From contig CAYQFH010000042.1 in assembly GCA_964416755.1 (NCBI GenBank), forward strand, positions 1-21,016: DNA of 21,016 bases, in the 5' to 3' direction. Source of the stretch: Thiopontia sp964416755. GTDB lineage: Bacteria; Pseudomonadota; Gammaproteobacteria; GCF-002020875. This document shows positions 6,424 to 14,720 of this stretch, one piece after another. Position 1 is the stretch's first letter; the number at the start of each line of letters is the position of its first letter. The notes beneath the pieces were generated by a model that did no database searches, was not told the origin of the DNA, and saw nothing but the letters and a program-made list of their open reading frames with translations. Both the position numbers and the translations under genes were made by a program.

Positions 6424-7422
6424 TCATCTGTGATCTTCACGATCCTGCCGCAACTGCTCCAGCATATTCACCATGTCCTCAGGTAGCGGCGACTCATATT
6501 CCATCCACTTTCCACTGGTCGGGTGCTCCAACCCCAACTTGGCAGCATGCAGTGCCTGACGCTTGAAGTTGCGTAGCGCCTCGATAAATGCCTCCGAACT
6601 CCCTTTTGGTATCTGCAGTCGATGCCCATAGACCGGATCACCCAGCAGAGCAAAGCGGATATGCTCCATGTGGACACGAATCTGGTGAGTGCGTCCGGTC
6701 TCCAATTGACAACGAATATGGGTGTGGGCACGGAATTTCTCAATCACCCGATAGTGGGTCACCGCCGGTTTGCCATTAAGAGTGACTGCCATCTTCTTGC
6801 GATCTGCCTTATGACGACCAATCGGCTCATCCACTGTACCTCCTGCGGTCATCACCCCCTTGCTGATCGCCTGATACTCCCGCTCCATCGCCCGATCCTG
6901 GAGCTGGCGTACCAGATGGGTGTGTGATTCCAGCGTCTTCGCCACTACCAATACACCACTCGTATCCTTATCAAGCCGGTGGACAATACCGGCGCGCGGA
7001 ACCTCGGAGAGCAGCGGATGATGATAGAGCAGTGCATTGACCAGAGTACCACTCCAGTTACCCGCCCCCGGATGTACCACCATACCCGTCGGCTTGTCGA
7101 TAAAGAGCAGCGCCTCATCCTCATACAAAATATTGAGTGGGATCTCCTCCGGCTGCCACTGTACCACCTCCTCCGGTTCTGCCTGTAGCGTAACCACCTC
7201 CCCCTCGGCAACTGGATCCCTGGGGCGACGCTGCTCCCCGGCAATCAGTGCATCACCCGACTTGATCCACGACTGCAGGCGACTGCGAGAAAACTCCGGG
7301 CAGAGTGTTGCCAGGGCCACATCGAAACGCTTGCCAGACAACTCAGCAGGTATGATCATTGGAGCATCATTGGAGTCAGCCGTTTCTGTCCTCTCCACAG
7401 TTTCAGTTTGTTGCGGTTCCAT
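6424..7422 (-). CDS. rluD: 23S rRNA pseudouridine synthase RluD
   Basis: The 332-residue enzyme is predicted to isomerise uridines 1911, 1915 and 1917 of 23S rRNA helix 69. An S4 RNA-binding domain occupies about 25-85 (KRFDVALATLCPEFSRSRLQ). The catalytic motif GIVHRLDKDTSGVLVVAK follows, with Asp151 the nucleophile, and then LETGRTHQIRVHM and GDPVYGH, diagnostic of the RluA/RluD family. The frame stays open to 7590, but that would overlap bamD. The ATG at 7422 gives a normal length and a 55-base divergent gap, although it adds about 20 acidic residues before the S4 domain; Met22 (7359) is an alternative start. It is upstream of pgeF in one operon and divergent from bamD, the gene order known from E. 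coli. Confidence 0.93.
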   Translation of the reverse strand: MEPQQTETVERTETADSNDAPMIIPAELSGKRFDVALATLCPEFSRSRLQSWIKSGDALIAGEQRRPRDPVAEGEVVTLQAEPEEVVQWQPEEIPLNILYEDEALLFIDKPTGMVVHPGAGNWSGTLVNALLYHHPLLSEVPRAGIVHRLDKDTSGVLVVAKTLESHTHLVRQLQDRAMEREYQAISKGVMTAGGTVDEPIGRHKADRKKMAVTLNGKPAVTHYRVIEKFRAHTHIRCQLETGRTHQIRVHMEHIRFALLGDPVYGHRLQIPKGSSEAFIEALRNFKRQALHAAKLGLEHPTSGKWMEYESPLPEDMVNMLEQLRQDREDHR

Positions 7423-7477
7423 ACCCTTTTCGCTACCCTTGTTTCTTCTTTCGACGCTTGCCAGAAAATCACTATCC

Positions 7478-8227
7478 ATGAAGCTCCCATTCTCCTCCAT
7501 CCTCCTGCCGGTTTCCATCCTCCTGATCACTTTATCCGGCTGCTCCCTGCTACCGGAGCAGATTGATGTAACCAAGGACTGGTCGGCCAATCGCTTCTAT
7601 TTTGAAGCCAAGGAATCAATGACCTCTGGCGACTACGAGAAGGCGATCGACCTCTATGAAAAGCTGCAGGCCCGCTTCCCATACGACAAGCACGCACTGC
7701 AGGCACAGATCGAGATCATCTACAGTTACTATAAATGGAATGAGACCGAATCGGCGATTGCCGCTGCGGACCGTTTTATCAAACAGCACCCACGTCACCC
7801 CAATGTGGACTACGTCTACTACATGCGTGGTCTGGTCAACTACAACGCCGGCGAGACCATGCTCTCCAAATATGTACCGACCGACCCCGGCATGCGTGAC
7901 CCCAAGGCGATGCGTGAGGCGTTTCAGTACTTCTCCAAACTGGTGGAACGCTTTCCCGAAAGCAAGTATGCCGCCGATGCCCGCAAGCGCATGCTCTACA
8001 CTCGCAACAAACTGGCCGAGCATGAGCTACATGTGGCCCGCTTCTATCTGGGACGTGAGGCCTATGTCGCTGCCGCTAAACGTGCCAGCTACGTAGTGGA
8101 AAATTTCCAGAAGACCCCTGCAATCAAGGATGCGCTACTGCTCAAGGTCGAGATCTATAACAAGATGGGGATGGAGGAGATGGCCGCCGATACACAGCGG
8201 GTCTATGACCTCAACTATGGACGGTAA
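7478..8227 (+). CDS. bamD: Outer membrane assembly lipoprotein BamD
   Basis: The 249-residue product is the essential lipoprotein partner of BamA in inserting beta-barrels into the outer membrane. A signal peptide (MKLPFSSILLPVSILLITLSGC) ends in the lipobox L-S-G-C, so Cys22 is the lipidated residue. The rest consists of TPR helices: ANRFYFEAKESMTSGDYEKA starts the first, and PYDKHALQAQIEIIYSYYK and HPNVDYVYYMRGL follow, all typical of BamD/ComL. The frame is open far upstream, but only this ATG gives a signal peptide. The neighbour rluD diverges with a 55-base gap, as in E. coli. The gene converges on the hybrid kinase 18 bases downstream. Confidence 0.96.
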   Translation: MKLPFSSILLPVSILLITLSGCSLLPEQIDVTKDWSANRFYFEAKESMTSGDYEKAIDLYEKLQARFPYDKHALQAQIEIIYSYYKWNETESAIAAADRFIKQHPRHPNVDYVYYMRGLVNYNAGETMLSKYVPTDPGMRDPKAMREAFQYFSKLVERFPESKYAADARKRMLYTRNKLAEHELHVARFYLGREAYVAAAKRASYVVENFQKTPAIKDALLLKVEIYNKMGMEEMAADTQRVYDLNYGR

Positions 8228-8245
8228 TCACGCTCTCTTGGATAG

Positions 8246-10702
8246 TTACTCTGGCTGCGGCAGATACTTCAGCAATACCTTGCGCAACTCCTGCTTGTCG
8301 ATCGGTTTCCCCAGAAACTCCTCACAACCCACCGCGGCAAAGGCCTCCCTGTGTTTCTGCATCACATTCGCGGTCAAGGGCACGACCGGAGTCTCTACCC
8401 CCTGTTGACGAATCACTCGGGTTGCCTCGATACCACTCATCTCCGGCATCTGCATATCCATCAAAATCAGATCAAAGGGCTGTACCACTGCCAATGCAAC
8501 AGCCTCCTTTCCATTCTCACAGGTGGTCACCGTCAACCCCATCGCCTCCAGAATGCGGCGCTCCAGTAGCTGAAGCTCCGGTGTATCTTCAGCAATCAAC
8601 ACGCTTCCCTCGAACCTGACTGTCTCCAGACTCTGTGGCTGTTTTTCAGTAGAGAGCGAAGAGCACGCGGTATCACTCTGCTGATAGGGGAGATGCAGGC
8701 AGAAGCGGGATCCCTTCCCCTCTTCACTACTGACCTTAATACGCCCGCCCATCAATCTTGCCAGATTCTGGGAGATATAGAGCCCCAACCCACTGCCTCC
8801 AAAACGTCTTGAAATGGTTCCATCTGCCTGTTTGAAGCGCTCAAACAGCTGCTCAACAACTTCAGGGGGCATTCCAATACCGGTATCGGTGACTGTGAAC
8901 CGCAGTTCACCATCTACCACCTCTGTGGTTAGCGATATTGAACCACTATCGGTAAATTTGACGGCATTGCCAATCAGGTTGATCAGTATCTGGGAAATGC
9001 GCTGCGCATCCCCTATCAACAGACAGGGCTCTCTGTTCTTCTGCTCAAGATGATAGGTGAGACCGGCGTCACGAATACGGATCTCGAACATTCTCCCGAT
9101 GCTCTCCAGCAGCGCCACCAAATCATAAGGGGACTCCTCAACACTGAACTGCCCTGACTCAATCTTGGACATATCAAGAATGTCATCCACCAGTGCCAAC
9201 TGGTTTTTCCCCGCCGACTCAATCGCCTGCAGCGCATCAATCAGATACTCCCGGTTGTCCTCGGCACTGCAATACTCAATCAGCATTTCACTATTTCCGA
9301 TGATTGAAGAGAGCGGTGTCCGCAGTTCATGGCTCATCGATGCAATGAACTCATCTTTTGCCAAGTTGGTGCGCTGGGCACTCTCTGCCTGCATGAAGTC
9401 GGTCAGATTGTGCAGCACCACCAGCTCTCCACGCATGGCCGTCTCACTGGTCTTCAACGGGACACGGGTCAAAGTCACAGGCACTCTCTCCCGGTCATGA
9501 TTCAACAGCAGGAAATCGGCACGAGAATCATCGCTCTCCACCCGGTACTGCGCAATCACCTCATCCAATGGCTCACCAATCAGACGCTCTGCCTCCAGAC
9601 CAAGCATGTTGAGCACTGCCGGGTTTACCTGTCGTATCCGCTGTTCTCTGTCCAATACCAGCAGGCCATCCGGGACTGCCTCAATGATTGAGGCCAGCCA
9701 GCTATACTGTTGCCTGGCCTGAGCCTCGGTAACCAGCTTGGTACGTAGCTCATGCTGTGCACGCAAATAGCGCTCAATCGACTGAATTCGCTGCAGGAAA
9801 ATTTCTGCCGGGTCGCTCTTGTAAAAAACATCGATTGCCCCCGCCTCCAGTGCAATCTCTTCAATCCCCTTGTTGACGGTGAAAACAACGATCAGGCTGC
9901 GTTTGGTCTCCTCCTGCGACAACAATTTTTCCGTCAGTTGACTGCCATCCCCTCCAGGCATCTCATAGTCGATGATGCTCAGATCCGGAACAAATTCCTT
10001 TGCGACCGCCAGCGCCTCATCCATGCTGGCTGCAGTTCTGACCTCATAGTTTCCATTGCGCCCCAACAGCTCTCCATAGATTGCCCGGATGGTACGTGAA
10101 TCATCCACCAGAAGAATCTTGATGGGATAGAACCTCGAGAGATCCATCTGTGTAAAGTTGGAGACCACTCCCCGTTCACTCATCAGGCTGACGGCCCGAT
10201 CCCACTGCACTCCCATCAGTGCAGTGGATTGTGACAATTCATTGGCATCAATCGGTTTGCTCATGAAAATGAAGTCAAAACCGATGCGCTGGCGAATCTC
10301 ATCCAGCTCATAGTCCATATAGGCGGTAATCAGGATAATGCGTACCGCCGGATCAACCTCACGAATCTTCTCAGCCGTCTCCAGACCGTCCCAGCCAGGC
10401 GGCATTCTCATGTCCATATAGACAATGGCGTACGGCGCTTTGGCCTGGTTGGCCTCGATGACCTTCTGCAACCCCTCCTCACCGCTGTAGGCGTGATCCA
10501 GCTCGTACTTGAGCGCTTTTCCACCAGCCGAGGCCGCATCTACACTGCCGGATAGTTGGCTCAGCTGGTTAAGCTCCTCTTCAAGCTCACTCTTCAGAAT
10601 AGCTGCATAGGTGCGATGTATCAGCGGATCATCATCGATTGCCAGGATACGCCAGACGCTATCCTGATCAGAATCGAAGCTATTGGTCCCCTGAACACTC
10701 AT
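8246..10702 (-). CDS. Soluble hybrid sensor histidine kinase, REC-REC-PAS-HisKA-HATPase-REC
   Basis: This 818-residue protein has no membrane segment or signal peptide. Receiver 1 (about 17-160) has the acidic cluster D23-D25, acceptor Asp97, Thr126 and Lys149, and an unusual ~25-residue insertion before its second strand. Receiver 2 (195-313) has Asp200/201, acceptor Asp245, Thr275 and Lys295. A PAS domain spans about 337-440. The HisKA phosphoacceptor is His458 in SMSHELRTP. The ATPase domain has an N box near 575-583, DTGIG at 606-610 and GGSGLGL at 635-641. Receiver 3 (700-815) has Asp749 in LMDMQMPEMSG, Thr777 and Lys799. All phosphorelay residues are intact. Two N-terminal receivers suggest that other kinases feed into this one. 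A hemerythrin gene lies 75 bases upstream on the same strand, hinting at oxygen- or redox-linked input. No output gene is adjacent. Confidence 0.93.
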   Translation of the reverse strand: MSVQGTNSFDSDQDSVWRILAIDDDPLIHRTYAAILKSELEEELNQLSQLSGSVDAASAGGKALKYELDHAYSGEEGLQKVIEANQAKAPYAIVYMDMRMPPGWDGLETAEKIREVDPAVRIILITAYMDYELDEIRQRIGFDFIFMSKPIDANELSQSTALMGVQWDRAVSLMSERGVVSNFTQMDLSRFYPIKILLVDDSRTIRAIYGELLGRNGNYEVRTAASMDEALAVAKEFVPDLSIIDYEMPGGDGSQLTEKLLSQEETKRSLIVVFTVNKGIEEIALEAGAIDVFYKSDPAEIFLQRIQSIERYLRAQHELRTKLVTEAQARQQYSWLASIIEAVPDGLLVLDREQRIRQVNPAVLNMLGLEAERLIGEPLDEVIAQYRVESDDSRADFLLLNHDRERVPVTLTRVPLKTSETAMRGELVVLHNLTDFMQAESAQRTNLAKDEFIASMSHELRTPLSSIIGNSEMLIEYCSAEDNREYLIDALQAIESAGKNQLALVDDILDMSKIESGQFSVEESPYDLVALLESIGRMFEIRIRDAGLTYHLEQKNREPCLLIGDAQRISQILINLIGNAVKFTDSGSISLTTEVVDGELRFTVTDTGIGMPPEVVEQLFERFKQADGTISRRFGGSGLGLYISQNLARLMGGRIKVSSEEGKGSRFCLHLPYQQSDTACSSLSTEKQPQSLETVRFEGSVLIAEDTPELQLLERRILEAMGLTVTTCENGKEAVALAVVQPFDLILMDMQMPEMSGIEATRVIRQQGVETPVVPLTANVMQKHREAFAAVGCEEFLGKPIDKQELRKVLLKYLPQPE

Positions 10703-10777
10703 TGCACTCTGTTATACCAAACAATCTCCGATTTCAAAGTAATCTCCCGGAAAAAGAGGAGCCGTTTCACAGCTGCA

Positions 10778-11170
10778 TCAGACCTGCCCCTTATAGGCCA
10801 TGTCCTCAACCAGAATATGGTGGTTCCACCACTCCAGCAGAAAGGCAACCAGGGCATTCTGATTGGCGCTGTCGGTAACCCCTTCTGCCATCATTGCCAG
10901 CACACGGTCGGTGTACTGGCTGTGAGAGTTCTGCTGTGCCTTGAGGTCGCTATAGTCTGAACGAGAGAGGAAGATCTCCTCAAAGTAGAAGTGCTGCTGA
11001 CCCACCTCATAGAGGCGCATCAGCCGTGACATCACCTCCCTGGAGCTGTCTTCACTGCCCAGCAGCTCCACAATCTCGTTGATCAGCTGCAGAATATGCT
11101 GGTGCTGGCGATCCAGCTCTGCATTGCCCACGCTGTAACTGTCCGCCCACTCAATCTTGCTATGTTCCAT
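10778..11170 (-). CDS. Bacteriohemerythrin with one iron-ligand His replaced by Gln
   Basis: The 130-residue hemerythrin-fold protein starts at the domain edge (MEHSKIEWADSYSVGN). Recognisable ligands are His23 (ELDRQH), His60 and Glu64 (HFYFEE), His83 and, at the end, His118 and Asp123 (HHILVED). Aligned with the other hemerythrin in this window (YPDLDQHKAAH), the segment YSDLKAQQNSH has Gln79 where a histidine ligand should be, so one of the seven usual ligands is missing. This may alter di-iron binding or O2 affinity, or produce a structural or sensor variant. GGGAG lies about eight bases before the ATG. The hybrid kinase follows 75 bases downstream, so the two are probably cotranscribed. 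It is too short to carry a separate signalling domain. Confidence 0.9.
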   Translation of the reverse strand: MEHSKIEWADSYSVGNAELDRQHQHILQLINEIVELLGSEDSSREVMSRLMRLYEVGQQHFYFEEIFLSRSDYSDLKAQQNSHSQYTDRVLAMMAEGVTDSANQNALVAFLLEWWNHHILVEDMAYKGQV

Positions 11171-11208
11171 GCTTTACTCTCCCTGTGTTGTAACTACTCA
11201 GCTGTCCC

Positions 11209-11291
11209 CTGAAATCCGCCATTTCGGTGTTCGAAAATGGTCATTTACACATGTAAACTCACATTTTCTGCCTTGAACTGACGAATTTCAG
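11209..11291. repeat. 83-bp imperfect palindrome (possible REP/MITE-like element)
   Basis: The left arm (11209-11248) and the reverse complement of the right arm (11253-11291) align over about 40 bases with one gap. Matching blocks include CTGAAAT, CG, CA, TTC, GAAAATG and TTTAC around an ACAT loop; roughly two thirds of positions agree, and several mismatches would be G-U in RNA. It lies in the 222-base gap between the Gln-hemerythrin and the GNAT gene, and no gene is seen in the rest of that gap. The structure suggests a non-autonomous repeat or a large transcript hairpin separating two minus-strand transcription units. There is no T-run. Confidence 0.65.
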
Positions 11292-11392
11292 GTGCAATCT
11301 GAATAGCTACTGTCTTAATTTTTACTGTTTTGGGGCAACCCCTAAATAGTTACCCTGTGTTTACCTTATCCTATGCGATCCTGTTTATCTGC

Positions 11393-12526
11393 TCAAGCCA
11401 CACTGCCACTTTCACGATAGGGCTGGCCAGCCTCTTTCTCTTTGCGATATGCCTCAATGTAATCCTGCTCTTCACTGCAGAATCGATGAATCGGTTGCAG
11501 CAGAAAATCGTCTGCCAACCAGTGGGATGAGCAGGTCTCAACCGGTATGAAGCCACGAGCAATCTTGTGCTCACCCTGTACCCCTGGTTCAAACAGCTGC
11601 AGCCCATGTTCAATCGCATACTCGATCCCCTGGTAGTAGCAAGTCTCGAAATGGAGCGCGTCGATCTCCTCGTCACAGCCCCAGTGACGTCCATAGAGTG
11701 CGCTGTCGCTACGAAACATCAGACTGCCTGCAACCGTCTTCCCCTCTCGATCTGCGAGGAAGAGCAGCACCTGATCCGGCAACTCTGATGCGATATGCTG
11801 GAAAAAGCCCAAATTCAGCGTCGGCATCCCCCCTTTGTTGAGAAAGGTGCGCTGATAGAAACGGTCAAAATCAATCCAGTCCTGCTCGTTTGCACTATGA
11901 CCATCCAGTCTGCGGATGGTGACCCCTGCACTGACCACCCGTCTTCGCTCCTGACGGATATTCTTGCGCTTCTTCGGCTTCAGTGCCTGCAGAAAATCCT
12001 CGAAACTGCGATAGCCTCTATTGTGCCAATGGAAGTGGCAGTCATGCCGCTGCAGTAGCTGTTGTTCAGCCAACCAGAGACTGGTCTCTGAATCTGTAAA
12101 GAGGAGGTGGAGTCCACTGAATTTAGATGTTTGCACCACCTGCTGTGCCGCCGTCAACAACAGTCCTTTTTCCCGCTCCGAGCGTGCCAACAGCCTTGGG
12201 CCCACCACCGGGGTATAGGGGATGGCCGAGACCAGCTTTGGATAGTAAGCATGCCCCAGACGGTGGTAGGCATCGCTCCAGGCGTGGTCAAAGACAAACT
12301 CTCCATAGCCGTTATGCTTCTCATAGAGCGGAAGTGCCCCCACCAGCGCTTCACCCTCCCACAGGGTGATGTGGTGTGGAATCCATCCCATCGTCGCCCC
12401 TACGCAACCATGCTGCTCCAGTGCCTGCAGAAACTGATGCTTGAGAAAGGGGTGGTTCTCCTCGACCAAGCGGTTCCATGCTGCTGCATTCACCTCGCCG
12501 AGATGGTTGAGCACCACTACTTTCAA
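11393..12526 (-). CDS. GNAT/FemAB-like N-acyltransferase (COG3146 family)
   Basis: The 377-residue protein matches the COG3146 'peptidogalycan biosynthesis/recognition' family of GNAT-fold proteins. Recognisable family segments are YYPKLVSAIPYTPVVGPRLL (94-113), the basic LKPKKRKNIRQERRRV (182-197), and FEPGVQGEHKIARGF near the C-terminal third. These proteins share the acyl-CoA or aminoacyl-tRNA binding fold of FemAB transferases, but their substrate is not established. There is no signal peptide or membrane segment. Its start codon overlaps the nadE stop by 4 bases (ATGA type), so it is translationally coupled to nadE. The length is normal for the family. A link to NAD metabolism is suggested only by this coupling. 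Confidence 0.85.
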   Translation of the reverse strand: MKVVVLNHLGEVNAAAWNRLVEENHPFLKHQFLQALEQHGCVGATMGWIPHHITLWEGEALVGALPLYEKHNGYGEFVFDHAWSDAYHRLGHAYYPKLVSAIPYTPVVGPRLLARSEREKGLLLTAAQQVVQTSKFSGLHLLFTDSETSLWLAEQQLLQRHDCHFHWHNRGYRSFEDFLQALKPKKRKNIRQERRRVVSAGVTIRRLDGHSANEQDWIDFDRFYQRTFLNKGGMPTLNLGFFQHIASELPDQVLLFLADREGKTVAGSLMFRSDSALYGRHWGCDEEIDALHFETCYYQGIEYAIEHGLQLFEPGVQGEHKIARGFIPVETCSSHWLADDFLLQPIHRFCSEEQDYIEAYRKEKEAGQPYRESGSVA

Positions 12527-14139
12527 CGTGAACGGAATCCGGAAGTGATGGGATAGCGCCGATCCCGGCCAAACGCCCGCATGGTAATACGGGCACCCGG
12601 CGGCGCCTGTCGCCGCTTGTATTCACTGCCATCAACCAGCCGAACCACCCGCTGCACCACTGTGGGATCGAAGCCGGCGGCAACGATCTCTTCAGTGCAC
12701 TGATCCTGTTCAATATAGCGCTCCAGTATCGGGTCAAGCACCTCATAAGGTGGCAAGGAGTCGGAATCCTTCTGATCCGGTGCCAGCTCTGCAGAGGGGG
12801 GGCGATCGATTACCCGCTGCGGGATGATCTCGTCTTCACCCTGTTCCTGTGCCAGCTGGTTGCGCCATGCACTGAGGCGGTAGACCAGCAATTTGGAGAG
12901 ATCTTTCAACGGGGCAAAACCACCCGCCATATCTCCATAGAGCGTGGCGTAGCCGACCGACATCTCACTCTTGTTACCCGTCGTCAACAACATACGCCCC
13001 TGCTTGTTGGCCAGTGCCATCAGAATCACACCCCGACAACGGGCCTGGATATTCTCCTCGGTGGCATCGGCAGCGGTACCAGAAAACTGCTCCGACAGGG
13101 TATCGAGAAAGGCGTCAAAGCTCTGTTTGATCGGAATCACACTGAAGGCGACACCGAGCCGATCCGCCTCTGTCTGCGCATCCTCCACACTCATCTGAGC
13201 GGTGTAAAGCGACGGCATTGAGACTGCCTCAACCGCATCTGCACCTAGCGCATCCACTGCAATAGCCAGTGCCAATGCGGAGTCGATACCACCGGAGAGC
13301 CCCAGGATCACCCCTGAAAAGCCGTTCTTCTTTACATAGTCTCGGGTTGCCAGAACCAACGCAGTGTAGATCTCCGCCTCCTCTTCCGGTTCTACTGCCG
13401 TGCAATTCGCCTCCGCTTCCATATCGTATAGATAGAGCCCCTCATCAAAGAGATCCCCACACACTTTCTGGGAACCATCCGCTTCCACCACAAATGATCC
13501 CCCATCAAAGATCAACTCATCCTGTCCACCCACCTGATTGACATAGATGATCGGCACACCATGGCGAATGGCGTGCTGACGGATCATCATCTCCCGCTCC
13601 CCCCGTTTACCGGCATGGTAAGGTGAGGCATTCAGGTTGAGAATCAGAGTTGCACCAGCATCAACCGCCTGCTGCACCACTTTCGGGTGCCAGAGATCTT
13701 CACAGATGGTTAGAGCCAGCTGCTCTCCATTGAGATCAAACAGCGCCGGGGCATGACCAGGGGTAAAATAGCGCTTCTCATCAAATACCCCATAGTTGGG
13801 TAGTTCCTGCTTGTAGTAGCGCTGCACAATACGCCCCTCACGCAGCACCGAGGCGGCATTGTAGAGCAGTCCGCCCGCCCCCACTGCAGGGTGCCCTATC
13901 ACAACCGTTATCGCCTCTGTCGAGGCTGCCAACTGCAGCACCAACTCCTCTATCTGGGCAAGAAATCCGGGACGCAACAACAGATCTTCTGGTGGATAAC
14001 CGGTCACCGAGAGTTCGGGAAAGAGCACAAGATCTGCCTCCTGATCCACAGCCTGCTGAATAAAGGCTTGTATCTTCTCTATATTCTCTTGCAATGCCCC
14101 CACATGGGGATTGATCTGGGCTAGTGCAATCTTGCTCAT
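12523..14139 (-). CDS. nadE: Glutamine-hydrolysing NAD+ synthase
   Basis: The 538-residue two-domain enzyme converts deamido-NAD+ to NAD+ using ammonia from glutamine and ATP. The N-terminal nitrilase-type glutaminase (1-260) shows the catalytic triad: Glu42 in FPELSVTGYPPEDLL, Lys110 in YYKQELPNYGVFDE and Cys146 in TICEDLW. The C-terminal synthetase domain has the ATP pyrophosphatase P-loop LSGGIDSALAL (281-291) and the later segment TTGNKSEMSVGYATLYGDMAGGFAPLKD. The length suits the proteobacterial form. It is the first gene of a pair with the GNAT-like gene, overlapping it by 4 bases. The 5' gap to the divergent 88-aa unit is 289 bases. Confidence 0.97.
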   Translation of the reverse strand: MSKIALAQINPHVGALQENIEKIQAFIQQAVDQEADLVLFPELSVTGYPPEDLLLRPGFLAQIEELVLQLAASTEAITVVIGHPAVGAGGLLYNAASVLREGRIVQRYYKQELPNYGVFDEKRYFTPGHAPALFDLNGEQLALTICEDLWHPKVVQQAVDAGATLILNLNASPYHAGKRGEREMMIRQHAIRHGVPIIYVNQVGGQDELIFDGGSFVVEADGSQKVCGDLFDEGLYLYDMEAEANCTAVEPEEEAEIYTALVLATRDYVKKNGFSGVILGLSGGIDSALALAIAVDALGADAVEAVSMPSLYTAQMSVEDAQTEADRLGVAFSVIPIKQSFDAFLDTLSEQFSGTAADATEENIQARCRGVILMALANKQGRMLLTTGNKSEMSVGYATLYGDMAGGFAPLKDLSKLLVYRLSAWRNQLAQEQGEDEIIPQRVIDRPPSAELAPDQKDSDSLPPYEVLDPILERYIEQDQCTEEIVAAGFDPTVVQRVVRLVDGSEYKRRQAPPGARITMRAFGRDRRYPITSGFRSR

Positions 14140-14262
14140 GGTCTCTTGTCAGTAGAAAGGGTTTCCATCCATTTTAACTGAGTCAGACACGTTGGATGAC
14201 ACCCCTTTTGCCAATAAAAATCGGGGGTCATAAGTAACACTCCGTAACATAAGTATATTTAA

Positions 14263-14290
14263 TTGACATTTCATATTTTTTTGTTACTTT
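14263..14290 (+). promoter_or_regulatory. Predicted sigma-70 promoter of the 88-aa unit
   Basis: A perfect -35 box TTGACA (14263-14268) and TACTTT (14285-14290) are separated by 16 bases in a very AT-rich stretch. Transcription from here would give a leader of about 130 bases before the ATG at 14429. Nothing gene-like is seen in 14140-14262 beyond what could be the nadE promoter region. Confidence 0.5.
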
Positions 14291-14298
14291 AAACAACT

Positions 14299-14428
14299 GC
14301 AGGATAACCTGTTCGAGTTAGATCTGCGCCATGGGGGGATCTATAACTGAAAATCAGTCTCTTGAGTGTGTCACTCGCTACGGTAAGGCGACCATCCACA
14401 CTCTGTCTTTACAAGGAGGAATCTTTTT
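14299..14428 (+). promoter_or_regulatory. Structured 5' leader with four consecutive hairpins
   Basis: Four potential stem-loops follow each other: CAGG/CCTG (14300-14311); TAGATC/GATCTA (14319-14343); ACTGA/TCAGT (14346-14358); and a nested stem GAGTGTG (14364-14370) with CACACTC (14397-14403) enclosing TCGC (14375-14378) with GCGA (14388-14391). The strong ribosome site AAGGAGGA follows immediately before the start. I recognise no known riboswitch class. The pattern suggests a post-transcriptionally regulated leader or an RNA with its own function. Confidence 0.4.
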
Positions 14429-14695
14429 ATGAGTAAAAGCAAAATCGATATCAGCCAGTTTCTGGAATTGGGTGCCATTCTGGAGGAGTATGGTCTGAAG
14501 GCCAAAATATTGCCCAAAGAGGAGCAGGTAGAGATCTTTGATCAATACGGTAACAGTATCCGTAAACGCTTTTCCGAACTGCTCTACGGCAAGGAGGGGT
14601 GCGTGGTCTGTATTCGCAACATTGCCGAGCGTTTTGAAAAACTGAAATTTTCCAGCATGCGCGGTGCCAAGGCAATGGATGCAGCGCTGGCCTGA
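14429..14695 (+). CDS. 88-residue conserved-looking protein of unknown function
   Basis: I do not recognise this gene. It encodes a small soluble protein: MSKSKIDISQF, a short helical stretch (FLELGAILEEYGLKAKILP), then EEQVEIFDQYGNSIRKRFSELLYGKEGCVV and a basic amphipathic end (NIAERFEKLKF...AKAMDAALA). There are two cysteines, C58 and C61, spaced as CVVC. There is no signal peptide or membrane segment. Its reality is well supported by an AAGGAGGA ribosome site seven bases before the ATG, a promoter with perfect TTGACA upstream, and a strong terminator 26 bases after the stop, making it a single-gene transcription unit. Such tight packaging with a strong ribosome site suggests a highly expressed small protein, possibly nucleic-acid or protein binding. 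Confidence 0.85.
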   Translation: MSKSKIDISQFLELGAILEEYGLKAKILPKEEQVEIFDQYGNSIRKRFSELLYGKEGCVVCIRNIAERFEKLKFSSMRGAKAMDAALA

Positions 14696-14720
14696 TTGTC
14701 ACCCACCATACTCAAAGTGA

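Noticed and set aside
7037..7477. Long plus-strand open frame upstream of and in phase with bamD
   Set aside because: It is antisense to the conserved rluD coding region and shows no protein features; the signal peptide and lipobox fix the bamD start at 7478.
7423..7590. N-terminal extension of rluD past the bamD start
   Set aside because: It would overlap divergent bamD by over 100 bases and lengthen RluD by 56 residues with no homologous counterpart.
12351..12746. 131-codon minus-strand frame across the nadE/GNAT junction
   Set aside because: It is a shifted reading of two well-supported coding regions, with arginine- and tryptophan-rich composition typical of shadow frames.
14299..14428. 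Known riboswitch (TPP, glycine, cobalamin) in the leader
   Set aside because: None of the conserved core motifs of those classes could be recognised, and the downstream protein has no matching metabolic role.
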